Origin: Crocodylus rhombifer
Lineage: Eukaryota > Chordata > Crocodylia > Crocodylidae
Reading direction: 5' to 3'
NCBI GenBank assembly: GCA_038503035.1
Contig: JAVSML010024618.1
Location: 30,122-94,121, forward strand
Length of the DNA stretch: 64,000 bases
Position numbers and translations under genes: made by a program
Part shown: piece after piece, positions 47,895 through 59,494 of the stretch
How positions within the stretch are numbered: the stretch's first letter is position 1
Layout: each line of letters begins with the position of its first letter
Notes under the pieces: model-generated
The model's input: only the letters and a program-made list of their open reading frames with translations
Told to the model about the DNA's origin: nothing
The model's database searches: none

Positions 47895-49024
47895 TGTAAA
47901 AATCTTATTTCATTTCTGTATAACTGCCGCGCAGCATTCTCACATTTATGTGACCTTGTAGTCTTGGCTGTTAATCAAAATGAAAGCTTTGTAGTTTTCC
48001 ACACTTGTACCAAGCTACACATGTGCATTTTATAAGTTTCTTTTCTTATCTGTAAGTGTCATACCTGCATAAACGAAACTTATGTAGAAAATCTACCTAG
48101 TAACTATTGTGTAAAAGAAACTATCCTATCCCTGTATGCTTAGCTTATATCATAGTTAGTATCATAGAGGCGGTCCAACCAACATCTATAAAGAGGCAAC
48201 GAAGCAGGAAACAGCAGAGACGACGACTGGACAACCCTTCAGGATTGATCACCCTGCAAGCCGGTCCTCAGCCTCCCCGCCTGGGCGTATCCCAGCGAAA
48301 ACCAAGGCCTCGAAAATCTGACAATCGACAGCGATTCACCTCATTACAGTTTTATTATTTTTCATCCTGCTTATGAGCTGTTGACCAGCCCTAGGACTAA
48401 CTAGTGGGCAGCTGCACCTATCATTGGACTAGTTCCAGTGGTGGAAAGCAAGGGCTTACTAGTGAACCCTGTGGGCCAACAGACCCCCTTTGTATCTGGC
48501 ATACTGTAACTGAAGAAACATCGGAGACTCCACTTCCTGACTACCTCTTTTCGTAGCTTAGACAGCATATCTATGCTTCTGTACTTGTATTTACCACAAC
48601 TTTGTTCCAGCTGGTCTCCCCTCTTATTCGTAAGAGGGTGAGGCCAGGTAAGTGAATAAAACAAATTTTTCTTTCACTTTATATCTACTCCGTAATAACT
48701 TCTACTACTAACATCCCATCTCAATGAGCGGTTGACCAGTTCTGGGACTTAAGGAGTTGGCAGCTGCACCCATCATTGGACTAGTTCCAGTGATGGAAAG
48801 CAAGGGCTTGCTCCAGAACCCCGTGAACCAACAGACATCCTATAGACTTATTATAGAAAACTAACAACTTACTCTAAGTCGTCTACTTGCACCAGCTTGG
48901 CGAACCTCGAAGGCAGTTATAAAGCTACCTCCAATCCCGCCCCACAAGCCGCGCGCTCGCCCGCTCCGTAAAGCCCACGGCTCCCCAAGCAGTGCCGGAA
49001 TCGCAAGCCCGGCATTCCGCCACA
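47895..49024 (+). repeat. 5' LTR of the provirus
   Basis: Begins TGTAAAAATC and ends TTCCGCCACA. Likely promoter TATAAAG is at 48187-48193 and the poly(A) signal AATAAA at 48655-48660. A strong splice donor, CAG|GTAAGT, is cut before 48648. Two imperfect 112-bp direct repeats lie at 48373-48484 and 48724-48836. Exact U3/R/U5 borders cannot be set without transcript ends. Confidence 0.95.
48648..48660 (+). promoter_or_regulatory. splice donor overlapping the LTR poly(A) region
   Basis: The sequence is CCAG|GTAAGT followed at once by GAATAAA, so the donor cut site is 7 nt before AATAAA. In the 3' LTR the donor reads GGTGAGT and AATAAA is at 57606-57611. Function is inferred from consensus only. 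Confidence 0.6.
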
Positions 49025-49042
49025 TGGCGTCACGAACAGGAT
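49025..49042 (+). promoter_or_regulatory. primer-binding site of the provirus
   Basis: TGGCGTCACGAACAGGAT follows the 5' LTR directly. The TGG start is complementary to a tRNA CCA end, as expected for minus-strand primer binding. I could not match the next bases confidently to a particular tRNA. Confidence 0.8.
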
Positions 49043-49086
49043 CCCAAGTAGACGACCAGGCCATGCTAGTCTGCATGTGTCCATGG

Positions 49087-50949
49087 TGACTGGGACACCG
49101 TTCGCCCCCACAGACCTCTGATGATCTCTGGAATCCTCTCGCCTACCATGCGGCAGGCAATAGTGACCCCAAAACACACCTCTCCGGTCGCATTTGGGTG
49201 AACGGGCCAGAGAGTAAAATCTGGACATGCTCGCTAGCTGCTGCTGCCCTGGGATGTGTAATGGCTGCCCCCAAAGTTATGTTTTCCCCAGTAAATGTAG
49301 GGGGAAACGGAGCCCTTGCAGGCATTCTTCCTTCTAAAGGAGACATGTCGCCGGCCAGCGACTAACAAGCCTCAATCTTAGGGCTCCTTCATAATGCCAT
49401 AGGAAGACACTCCTCCGGCCAAATCAATCCTCAACAAATACCTGAAACCGGAAAAGCTTATGATAGTCTAGTCCACTGCTGCCGCGAACTAGAAGCCGAG
49501 AGGGGAACTAAGAAAAGAGCCTTTAGTAAAGCTGAACTTACACTCGGTAAAGCGGTAGAAGTTTTGTTGCAGCATTTCATAAGTGCTGTAGGAGCTATAG
49601 GAAACTTAGAGTCGTGGCTCCAAACAGCATGCCGCAACGCCACAAACCTAACAGCAGCGAAGGCATCTGGCATACTAACCAACCCGGAAGAGAGCCCTGA
49701 GTACTTGAAGGAGGCGGACTCATGTCCATGCCTCCTCCCAACCACTCCAGAATACACACCCACTGAGTGCAAAGAAAAAGAACCACCCCCTTATTTGGAG
49801 CCCAACCCTCCAGCTGTCGTCACCACACCGCCATCAGCAATTTATCCATCATTGTTGCCAGCAACTCCACCGCCAAATATTTTACCCGTCACCACCTACA
49901 AAATCACTACAGAAGAGCAAGAGGGGGAAGGAGAAATCGATGAGAAAACAATTGAAAAATTTGAGAAAACTGTTGTCGTCTTCTGGACATGAAACCACAG
50001 TGAGCTTAGAGAACTTTATGTTGACAGTAGTATACGATCAGGAGAGACACCCATCATTTGGCTTGGCCATTTAGTCCTAGAGCATGGGGCAGAGACTCTT
50101 GATAAAGCAGAAGCGCACTACCTAATACGACAGTCAACATGGAGTAGGGGAACATGCGTAGACACAACTTTAATCGACAATCAAGATAAACTACCCCTGT
50201 TGTCCCCTGCCTCATTAGCTGCAAGAGGAATTTTACGTTGCGCTTATAGAGCACATGAAGGAGATGCAAGCAACCTTAGAAGGCCACGAGCACTACAGCT
50301 CATTTATGCAATGGTTGGGTGCTCATTCTTACAATGGAATCCAAAGAAGAATCCCATAGATGGAATCAAACTCGAAAAAGAAGGTGATAACTGGCCACAT
50401 AAACATTTACTAGATCCCGGCAAAGTACCCATCACACTTGGGGGAGTAGAAGAAGCATACCAAGTGTATGGAATGGTATTTGGACAAGCAGCACGCCTCG
50501 TCATGCTCGCCTCAGTAGGAAAACCATGTAGTACCATGCTAAGCCTACAACGGCAATTTGGATCCCCATCAGATCGGGAATCTGATTGTCAAATGTTTCC
50601 AGTTGAAGTTCCTCCCACAAATGCAAACTCTCAAGTCCTTATGACCCAAAAACAATGGACACCACCTGACGCACAACAGCCACTACGGGCCCAAGGGCCA
50701 CCCACCCGAACGCCTCTAGAGCGAGCAAGATTTAGATTTTTATTAGGACAATCTGGACTCGACAAGGCCACCCTACGGAAACTTTCGGAAGAAGAACAGT
50801 TAACCCTTGCCATCAAGCTTGGATGGGACCAAAGCCAAAAAACGAGTAGCAGCTGCCGAGGTTGTAAGCTTCGGTGGCGACCCTCAGCAATTCCGGGACC
50901 CGTGTCCCTACGTCAACTTACCTATCAGAGACCCGTCTTCACCCACTAA
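49087..50949 (+). pseudogene. gag relic of the provirus
   Basis: Frame 1 stays open across this span except for a TAA near 49363 and a TGA at 49990. A frame change near the start may separate an ATG at 49083. The middle has a proline-rich region (about 49720-49880) with PPPYLEP, a late-domain-like PPPY motif. The C-terminal part is charged and ends in a frame that runs past the start of pro-pol. No CCHC zinc knuckle is visible. The role would be the structural polyprotein. Assignment rests on position between primer-binding site and protease, and not on a recognised capsid motif. Confidence 0.75.
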
Positions 50950-52223
50950 AGCAAAAGAAATCAAGTTCTTACTAGATACAGGTGCACAAATTTCTGTCAT
51001 TTGACCGTCTACACCCCATATTCTACTCAACAGCAAAATTCACGTACAAGGCCTAAACTCCACCGCCAATGTCTCCACAGCCCGTTGTGTACATCATCTA
51101 ACAGGAAAATCATTCACCGCCGCAATGGGAGATGTTAATCTACTTGGTGTTCCCGAAATTCTCAAATTTGACCTCAAACTCACCCTCTTACAAGCATTTC
51201 CAATTAGCCCCTGCAAAGCACCAAGCATCACGCCTCACAAGCGGAAGATCATCAATCACCTGTTGTGGCGTTACACACCTATCCCTACGAAACCACATCT
51301 CCAGAACTCACTTCAGAAACTTCTCAATGAATTACAAGTGGCAGGCCGCATTTCTAAAATTTCACATGCTAAGTTTTTGTCACCCACGTGGGGTATTACG
51401 AAACCCAGAGACCCTAATCAAGCCCGACTCGTAGTCTACTACCGCTGCACCAACAAGCAAGTAGAACCTCTATCGCAGCTTAGCCCCAAGACACTACCAC
51501 AGACTCTAAGCGAGATGATAGCCTATCAGGCGACTCCCTGGTTTGGAAGTATCCTAGATGTCAAAAACATGTTCTTTTCCATCCCCATCATTGATGACGT
51601 CGGAATACTCAACATGTGTGTAAATGGACAAATGTTCAAATGGAATGTCTGCCCCCAAGGATACTGCAATTCACCAGCAGTAGCCACAGCAGCCATCAAC
51701 AGCACCCTTGAGGCCTTCACCACACCTGGTGACATCCAAATCTGCAGTTATGTAGACGACATCGCCATCACGGGCAGGACTCCAGAAGCAGTAACCCAAA
51801 CTACAGAAAAACGAATACATCACTTGCAAGCCCATGGATGGACTGTAAACATGCAAAAATCTCAACTCACAGCAAAGCCACACATCTCCTTCCTTGGTGA
51901 AGTATTTGATCATGAAACTCGCAAAGCGACAACGCACACAACTCCAACCATCCCCTGGGTTAAAGGTGCTACCCCAACAAGAAAAGAAATTCAACAACTT
52001 CTGGGCCAACTAAACTGGCATAGAGCTCATGTTCCAACAAGTTGTCTAGAAGTCATTGCATGTCTACATCAGCAACTACGCACCAAAGCTAACACTCGAA
52101 GTATATGGGACCCCATCCATGACTATGATAAGTTACAGGAACTCTTAAAGGCCACCTCAACTACAATCCTCCACAGTATTAGCCCCAACGAATCCATAAC
52201 TGTTACCCTTGGACATACAAGTC
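50807..52223 (+). pseudogene. pro-pol relic, part 1 (protease and reverse transcriptase)
   Basis: Frame 2, shifted relative to gag, gives the aspartic protease motif LLDTGAQISV with DTG at 50975-50983. A TGA follows at 51002. RT then reads open from about 51005, with SPTWGITKPRD, WNVCPQGYCNSP and the catalytic YVDD at 51749-51760, and LLGQLNWHRAHVP near the thumb/connection region. The frame is cut at 52223 by insertion of a solo LTR and resumes at 53589. Protein roles are polyprotein cleavage and reverse transcription. The TGA and the insertion make this copy inactive. Confidence 0.93.
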
Positions 52224-53588
52224 TGTAGCAGGGCACCAGGGTGCCTGCTACTAGCAGGAGGAATAGGGCTGCTGAAGTGCCCTGGAGCAACTCAGATAGG
52301 GGTTACTAGGGCAACCAAGCAGGTCATGTGGCCAGGAGGGAGCAGGGCCAGGCCCTTATAAACAGCTAGGCCAAAGCCTAGCTAGCAGTTCCCTTCTGGC
52401 AGCTGCAGGAGCAGGAGCTCTGTGGCTGAGCTGAGCGGCCAGAGTTGGTGGTTGCAGCCTTACCTTACTGACCGGCTGCGATGATGGTAGGGACGAGAAC
52501 ACCCTGACGAGAGGTAGGGTTGGGAGCCGTAGAGGGGCTCAGAGTTTACATTATGAGCAGGGAGGCTCTGTGGTGATTGTGTTATAGCCAGTTGGCTGGG
52601 CTTGTGTTATAGTTACACCGGAGGACCGGGTGAGGCTGTAGGGGTGAGAGGAGGCCTCACGGGAGCTCCCCAGCAGCTTGGGGGTTCCCGGTGCCCAGCA
52701 GGGGCACAGTGCCAGTGGGGCACAACTGTTTGCGCTGGAGTGGCACGGTGTACGGGGTTTGAACCCCAGCCCATGAGGGTGACAGTTTGCCCAGTGGGGC
52801 AAACGACCCAAGAAAGGGTCAAGGGGCCAGGCACGGCTACGGCCACCTGAGCCCCAAGCGCGGGAAATGTGAAGCGCAAGGAGCATGGTATAGGCCCCAG
52901 AGAGGGCGAGGCCCCAGAGTGGGCGAAGCACGAGGAGCGCAGTATAGGCCCCAGAGCGGGCGAAGCGCGAGGAGCGCGGTATAGGCCCCAGAGTGGATGA
53001 AGCCCCAGAGTGGGCGAGAGGCGCGGTGAGCGTGGCCAAAGACCCCGAGAGGGGCAGCAAGCGTGGCGAGCACGGCCAAAGACCCCGAGAGGGGCAGTGA
53101 GCGCGGCCAAAGACCCTGAGAGGGGCAACAGGTGCTAGAGGCACGGCAGAGACCCGAGAGGGGTGGGAAAGCCCAGAGGTGGGCAAAAGACCCTGAGGGG
53201 GCAAGGCATGGAAAGAGTACCTGGGCGAGGCAAGCCCAGGGGCACCAGGCTAGGGGCGCTGGTGGGGAGACAGGCTCAGAGGCACCAGGCAGGGCGCCAG
53301 GAGACACAAGGACCAGACATCATCCCAAAACAGCTGCGAGGCTTGGGGCATGCTAAAGGGGAGGTTTGGAGGCATGCATTTGCCCATAAGGCTGGGGTGA
53401 GAGTACCCCCACTTTGGAACGAAGGTGATACCAGCAAGGTGTTGTTAGGTGTAAGTAGGCAGCCTCCCATTCTGAACCTCAACATCAAAGACGTGGCAGG
53501 AGAGTAGAGGGTGTCGGATCACCCTAATTGGCACGTTAAGGGGGCAGTAGCGAGCTCACGGCCGCTCGCGGGCCCCCGTCCCGTGAGA
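52224..53588 (+). mobile_element. solo LTR, TGTTGCAGGGC family, copy 2, inserted in pol
   Basis: It starts TGTAGCAGGGCACC and ends CCCGTGAGA, where the last two bases have changed from CA to GA. AAGTC flanks both sides at 52219-52223 and 53589-53593. TATAAA lies at 52357-52362. Start and last 130 bp match the solo LTR at 30573. At 1365 bp it is longer because of an internal tandem array at 52850-53210. Open frames inside it on both strands are compositional. Confidence 0.88.
52850..53210. repeat. GC-rich tandem array inside the solo LTR
   Basis: Two unit types follow each other: GAGCGCGGTATAGGCCCCAG (three to four times) and CGGCCAAAGACCCCGAGAGG (three times). Spacing is 35-50 bp. It explains most of the length difference from the sister LTR. 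Confidence 0.75.
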
Positions 53589-55298
53589 AAGTCAAATACT
53601 CTGGGCAACTGGCACTACCAGCATCAACAAACTAGTATTCTCAACCTACAAGGCTATGCAACCGTCCCAATTTCGGTATGGAGTCACGGGAACCCTTTTA
53701 CTAGCATCCCAGCTCACCACAACTGCCTATCCCAACATTTCTATAACTACCGGAACTCTCATCGGATCAGGCATCACACTACTTCCACTTCTCACTCCCG
53801 ACTGACCGGACCCAACCTTTCACGGCCTATGTACCACCTGGCAAGAATTAGTACAAGTCTTTCATTTTCACTTCCACCATTGGAAGACGAAAGAGGCGCC
53901 AGCAAGTTCAACGCCTTCCCTTCATCATCAAAACCCTTCACTAATGTACGGCACTATTCTACCTGCCTGGATAGCATCAGACGGAAATACAGCCCATGGC
54001 GGAGCACATGGATTTTTCTGTAACCTGTGTCAATACATTGAAGTAGAGCCTGCAGCCCTACCTCCAAATGCACAACTCGAAGAACTCCTCGCATTCAAAG
54101 GAACCCTCCAACACTGCTTAGACGCCCATAATGTCCGTGAACCTGTCCCTGTAATAGCTATTGACTCTCAATACATCTACTAAATATTAACCGGACAGGC
54201 ACAAGCCACAGAAAATCAACCCCTTTGGAATACAATCTTCGCTATATTGCCTCACTTTAAAACCATACCTCTGCTGCAACACATCCGCTCTCACCGACTG
54301 GATACCGACCCAGTCCACGCCCACATCAACACCGTGCTACAAGATCCAAAGAAGCGTGCAGAAGCCATCAAGAAAACAGCAAACCGACCACAACAAGTTG
54401 CAGCAGCCATCCTCACTAAGACAGATGTCAATAACCAACACTTAGTACAATGGCTACATGAGTTCTGGAGCCACCCCAGCCCCAACAAGGCCCATCTCAA
54501 ATGGAAGCGAATAACCACTGAGACACCACCGTTCACCATCACACTTCAAGATTGGAAAACACGGAGTCAAACCTGTTATATACGTAACAAAGTCAAGGCT
54601 ATGCCAACTGCATCAGCCAAACAAGAATTTGACCCAAAGTACTTTCCCCAGGAAAGACGTGGTAAGTCGACCTCATGGGACCACTCCCTGGAGTCAAATG
54701 TCAGGCCAAGGCATTAGTCCTAGTCGGTCTAGGCACCAGACAACTACAATGCATTCCTCTTACAAAGACTACCGCCAAAACTGTCTGCTCTGCGCTGCTC
54801 CAGGCCACGAGCCTCTGGCAAGTATCAAACGAAATCCAATCCAACGGAGGACCACCCTTCACGTCAAAAGCCCTAGCAACCTTTTGCAGTACCTACATCG
54901 TCTGACACACCCACATCCCATATCACCCACAGTCAAATGGTGTCGTTGAACACTCCATAGGCATCCTCAAAGAAAAGCTCCGTCTAACAGGAAATGACAC
55001 ATATTTAAATTGGACAAGCCGTCTACCACAAATTCTAATCCAACTAAATGAAGACAAGTCATTATGGACTAACAGAAAGCAAGAAACACCAGAACCGTGG
55101 AAGCCCCGATTCCAGCTGAGAGAACTCGTCTGGGTAGCCATACCAGGACCTACTGAAAAGAAACAGCTACAATACCAAGGAATAATACGATCTGCAGGAA
55201 CATATCCGAACACCTACCAAGTTGAAACCGACGTACCCAACAAGACATTACTAGCCCATCACAATTGGCTGAGTCATCGCTTGGAGACAAAAGACTAG
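53589..55298 (+). pseudogene. pol relic, part 2 (RNase H and integrase)
   Basis: Frame 1 continues pol after the solo LTR, with a TGA at 53803 and a TAA at 54181. The RNase H end shows AIDSQYIY. The integrase zinc domain has the His-x3-His pair in WLHEFWSHP, while the second cysteine of the expected CxxC is Arg (CYIR near 54570). The frame then changes to frame 3 near 54640-54669. There the catalytic core has the first Asp in VDLMGPLPG (Asp codon 54669), a changed second site (Asn codon 54843 where Asp is expected, SNGGPPF), and the Glu in YHPQSNGVVEH (codon 54948). A TGA at 54903 and the final TAG at 55296 follow. Confidence 0.9.
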
Positions 55299-56764
55299 CC
55301 ATTTTACTATATACAACCTTTATATTTTTTTTAATTATCTCATTTCCTCTACAGGTGTGTTACATGGGACAGCCGTTCGGGAAAACCACATCGCCCACCT
55401 TGTATACGCGCCTCGAATCCACAAGGTCAACCTGTCCGAAAAAGTGGCCGTATTCTCTGGCAACATGATACATTGGTGAGCCTGTTCATTGTTCTACCAG
55501 CACTGTCCTCATGTGTAACCATCATGACCACTGTACTAAACCATCTGCCACCTAAAGAACACCTACAACGAACCACAACTACGAACTGACACCTGTCATG
55601 CTATATCTATCACTGTCAACACTCCTTGTTATCCTTTTCCTAGTTATCATACCTGTCTTTACTCCCCTTTCTTCACCTAACACTGTACTTCAACTTTTAT
55701 CCCTATGGGCCAATGCAACTGGAGAAGAAGAAAAAGGACAAGGATTAATCGCCTGTTTAAAAATTCCCATGTCTGTCCAAGACCCACTCCTCACTCTTTA
55801 CCCTGAGCCATTTAATCTATCCGATTGGTTCTCCCAAATTTCACTAAGCCCAAAAAATTCCATAAATATATTCTTCAGCAAAACTTTCAGTTCTATTAAC
55901 TATTTTTGGCCAAAAAATTTCACACTTGCTAGCCTATCCTCTGAACCTACTGAAACAAATTGCTTTTTTGACGGAACCCCATATGCTTGTTCAGCTATCC
56001 CCTGGGGAATACACCCTAATGGCAATGATTGGTCCCGACCAAACCAGTCTCTCACATGGAACCCTCACTTAGTTACTCCACCATGGTACCTCGACCTTAC
56101 ACCACATGGTCAAGCTACTGTATCTGTAGTCACTTTATCCCCTCTTATTCAGCCGACACCCTTAGTAAAATTGAATAACTCTCTAGCTGTAAATTTAATT
56201 CAACCAGGTCCCTTCAGAAATGATTCCTGTTTTGGATTTTATTATCCTACGTTACGAGCAATATTGTTAAACGCTGACTGCCATGGCATCACACTTCCAA
56301 TAAGGCAGCCCGGCCCACCAGAGCGAACGAGACACACTTTTCTTTTTCCTGGACAGTGCTCAGAATTATCCGCCCCAGCACCAATAGGCCTAGCCTGGGC
56401 CTGTTCTAATGGAAAAGTATATACAGCCTTACCTGCCACCCTCAGCGCCGTACAATGTTTTTTAGCATCACTTTTATTCTGCCCACCTTTAAAAGCATCT
56501 ACTGTTTACCCACCGAGTCTTCATATAAAACATAGGTAAACTAGATCTCGTGTGCCAGTACGGAGTTCCCTAACCCATGGAGAGAAAGTAACCCAAGCTC
56601 TTAGTTGGGCCACCGAAGGCCTATTTATTTGGGGGATCGGTATAACAAAAAAACGCATTTCCCTAGCCCAATTAGCTGAAGAAGTAGAATTATTAGCTAA
56701 CCGCACACCTCCAAAATCGTATAAACTCTGTAAGTGCCTTCATCTACACCAAACTTCCCAATGA
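55265..56764 (+). pseudogene. env relic of the provirus
   Basis: Frame 2 starts with a hydrophobic leader-like stretch at 55265-55360, overlapping the integrase end. It is then broken by a TGA at 55466 and a TAA at about 55553. A 313-residue open segment at 55598-56539 begins with a second strong hydrophobic stretch. It contains six N-x-S/T glycosylation sequons and several cysteines, as in a surface subunit. After a TAA at 56537 comes Thr-Arg-Ser-Arg, a possible subunit-cleavage remnant, and a short heptad-like region ending at 56764. No membrane anchor follows before the 3' LTR, so most of the transmembrane subunit seems lost. Confidence 0.8.
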
Positions 56765-56845
56765 AGAAAAAGATCCGTTCACTATCAATCCATTTCTAAA
56801 TGAAACCACTACATAAATGTTCTACTGCCCCACGGCATGAGGGCA

Positions 56846-57975
56846 TGTAAAAATCTTATTTCATTTCTGTATAACTGCCACGCGGCACTCTCACATTTAT
56901 GTGACCTTGTAGTCTTGGCTGTTAATCAAAATGAAAGCTTTGTAGTTTTCCACACTTGTACCAAGCTACACATGCACATTTTATAAGTGTCTTTTCTTAT
57001 CTGTAAGTGTCATACCTGCAGAAACGAAACTTATGTAGAAAATCTACCTAGTAACTATTGTGTAAAAGAAACTATCCTATCCCTGTATGCTTAGCTTATA
57101 TCATAGTTAGTGTCATTGAGGCGGTCCAACCAACATCTATAAAGAGGCAACGAAGCAGGAAACAGCAGAGACGATGACTGGACAACCCTTCAGGATTGAT
57201 CACCCTGCAAGCCGGTCCTCAGCCTCCCCACCTGGGTGTATCCCAGCGAAAACCAAGGCCTCGAAAATCTGACAATCGACAGCGATTCACCGTGTTACAG
57301 TTTTATTATTTTTCATCCTGTTCATGAGCTGTTGATCAGCCCTAGGACTAACTAGTGGGCAGCCGCACCTATCATTGGACTAGTTCCAGTGGTGGAAAGC
57401 AAGGGCTTACTAGTGAACCCTGTGGGCCAACAGACCCCCTTTGTATCTGGCATACTGTAACTGAAGAAACATCGGAGACTCCACTTCTTGACTGCCTCTC
57501 TTCGTAGCTTAGACAATATATCTATGCTTCTGTACTTGTATTTACTGCGACTTCGTTCCAGCTGGTCTCCCCTCTTATTCGTAAGAGGGTGAGGCCAGGT
57601 GAGTGAATAAAACAAATTTTTCTTTCACTTTATATCTACTCCGTAATAACTTCTACTACTAACATCCCATCTCAATGAGCGGTTGACCAGTTCTGGGACT
57701 TAAGGAGTCAGCAGCTGCACCCATCATTGGACTAGTTCCAGTCGTGGAAAGCAAGGGCTTGCTCCGGAACCCCGTGAACCAACAGACATCCTATAGACTT
57801 AGTACAGAAAAGTAACAACTTACTCTAAGTCATCTACTTGCGCCAGCTCGGCGAACCTCGAAGGCAGTTATAAAGCTACTTCCAATCCCGCCCCACAAGC
57901 CGCGCGCTCGCCCGCTCCGTAAAGCCCACGGCTCCCCAAGCAGTGCCAGAATCGCAAGCCCGGCATTCCACCACA
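56846..57975 (+). repeat. 3' LTR of the provirus
   Basis: Begins TGTAAAAATC and ends TTCCACCACA, colinear with the 5' LTR without indels. TATAAAG is at 57138, AATAAA at 57606-57611, and the internal direct repeats at about 57324-57435 and 57675-57787. It is about 96% identical to the 5' LTR by hand count. Confidence 0.95.
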
Positions 57976-57980
57976 GTAAG

Positions 57981-59490
57981 AAGCAGCAGCTCGTGGAGGA
58001 GTGGGGGGCCCAGAGACACTAGCTGTTAGTGCAACCAGACAGATGAGGGGAGAAGTGGCTGGGCAGGAATTGGCAGCCATAATTCAACCCTTTGTGGGCT
58101 GCATACAGAGACGATCCTAGCAGATGCGGGGCTCGGGGCAAATCAGCATGTGCGGGGCCCCTCCCCTGGACCTGAGGAAGCCGGTGGCAGATTCAGCAGC
58201 GGGGTGGGGGGGTGGCAAGCGGCCGGATGCAATGGTGGATTCAGCAGTGGGAGGGTGGGGGGATTTGCTGAGTGGCTATATGTGAAGCCAGCAGCAGTGA
58301 GGAGTCACCACACCACACCGCTCCGCCTTCCTGAAAGACTGTCTAGTTTAAAGTTAAATGTTTTCAGTAATAAAATTTCCATGAAGTGCAGAACATGGGT
58401 AGGCTTCTGTTACTGAAATAAAGTCAAATACCATACACTGACACCAAGACACTGGAGGAAATCTAAATCTTTCTAAAGCAGTAAGCCCACTGAGCTTAAC
58501 CTTTCAGCAGGGGTATTCAACTCTTTAGCTAGGAAAGAATTAAAAAACTGAACAGAAATTCAAGTTCTTTTGATTGTGACTTTTAGCTGAATTTACTCAG
58601 CAGTGTTTGAAGACTGGTTTTGCCCTTTTCAACTCTGACAGCTATGAGAAATATTCACAGTTAAATATATTTATGTTTTTCAGGTTCTCCTAAAAAAATC
58701 TTGTGATGTGTAGCATTCTCAGTAATGTTAGCTCTTCCCTTTCTAATGCCTTCGGATGAAAATAATTTCACCTTGACTAACAGCTTGTATATCAGTGAAA
58801 GAATAGTAGTGGGCCAGCCGCACTCTCTCTGCTCTGCAGCAATGCAGAGGAACAGTCAGAGGAACAATGCAGAGGATACAGATAACAAGAAACACTTAGG
58901 GAGTGCTTTGGTTTCAAATAAAAGCTTTCTGAGGTTTTTGTTACACTAAGAATGGAAGACTGTAAATTTGACTGTACATACTGTACCACAAGCAGGCAGC
59001 TAATGGTTATAGAATTTATTTTGTGTTAGCAAGTACAACTAAAGTTTGAAAAAAGAACTCACTATTTCAGTTTTATTAAGGTGCAGTTAAATAGAAGTAT
59101 ATAATCAGTAAAAGCCTCAAAGTAATACTAAAGCTGAAAATGTATATATATTATTTGAAATGGGTCTGTGACACCTGTTAGTAATAAAAGTGTATAGTTG
59201 TACCAGGTTGAAGAATCTGGGTATTTTGGTATACTGTATAGGAGAGTTGCCTCCCAGGTTCTCAGGTGAAGACCTATATGTGATCTACACCACTGTTTCC
59301 TACTGGAAAAAAAAACAAACAGAATTCCTGAACTACATACCATAAAATCTATACTACAAACTGAAAAAGATTTTTCTTTTCTCTTGTGTGGTAGGGGCTT
59401 GTGGTTTTGGAATAGGAGGATCTATGTTTTGTCTTACTGCTCCTTTGAGATTCCAGCTGGTCACACAATAAAGTATGGTGACAACTATGG
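57981..59490. other. sequence right of the provirus, no gene recognised
   Basis: The first 350 bp are GC-rich with GGGG runs. The rest is AT-rich. No exon or transposon border could be supported. Confidence 0.45.
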
Positions 59491-59494
59491 GATG

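Larger units (their letters stand above)
47895..57975 (+). mobile_element. complete, decayed endogenous retrovirus
   Basis: Two LTRs of 1130 bp each (47895-49024 and 56846-57975) bracket an internal region of 7821 bp. GTAAG flanks the element on both sides (47890-47894 and 57976-57980), a perfect 5-bp target duplication. Order is LTR, primer-binding site, gag, pro-pol, env, LTR. The LTRs differ at about 43 of 1130 sites by hand count, mostly transitions, with no indels. All genes carry stops or frame changes, so the copy is not competent. A 1365-bp solo LTR from another family interrupts pol. The GPLP motif in integrase and the 5-bp duplication fit spuma/ERV-L-like or epsilon-like lineages better than typical gammaretroviruses, but the class is unresolved. 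Confidence 0.93.

Noticed and set aside
48915..48930. Second TATAAA near the end of the 5' LTR as promoter
   Set aside because: It lies downstream of the AATAAA signal, so it cannot be the normal LTR promoter. The site at 48187 fits better.
52551..53507. Long frames on both strands between the two pol halves
   Set aside because: They lie wholly within a solo LTR with tandem GC-rich units and target duplication, so they are compositional.
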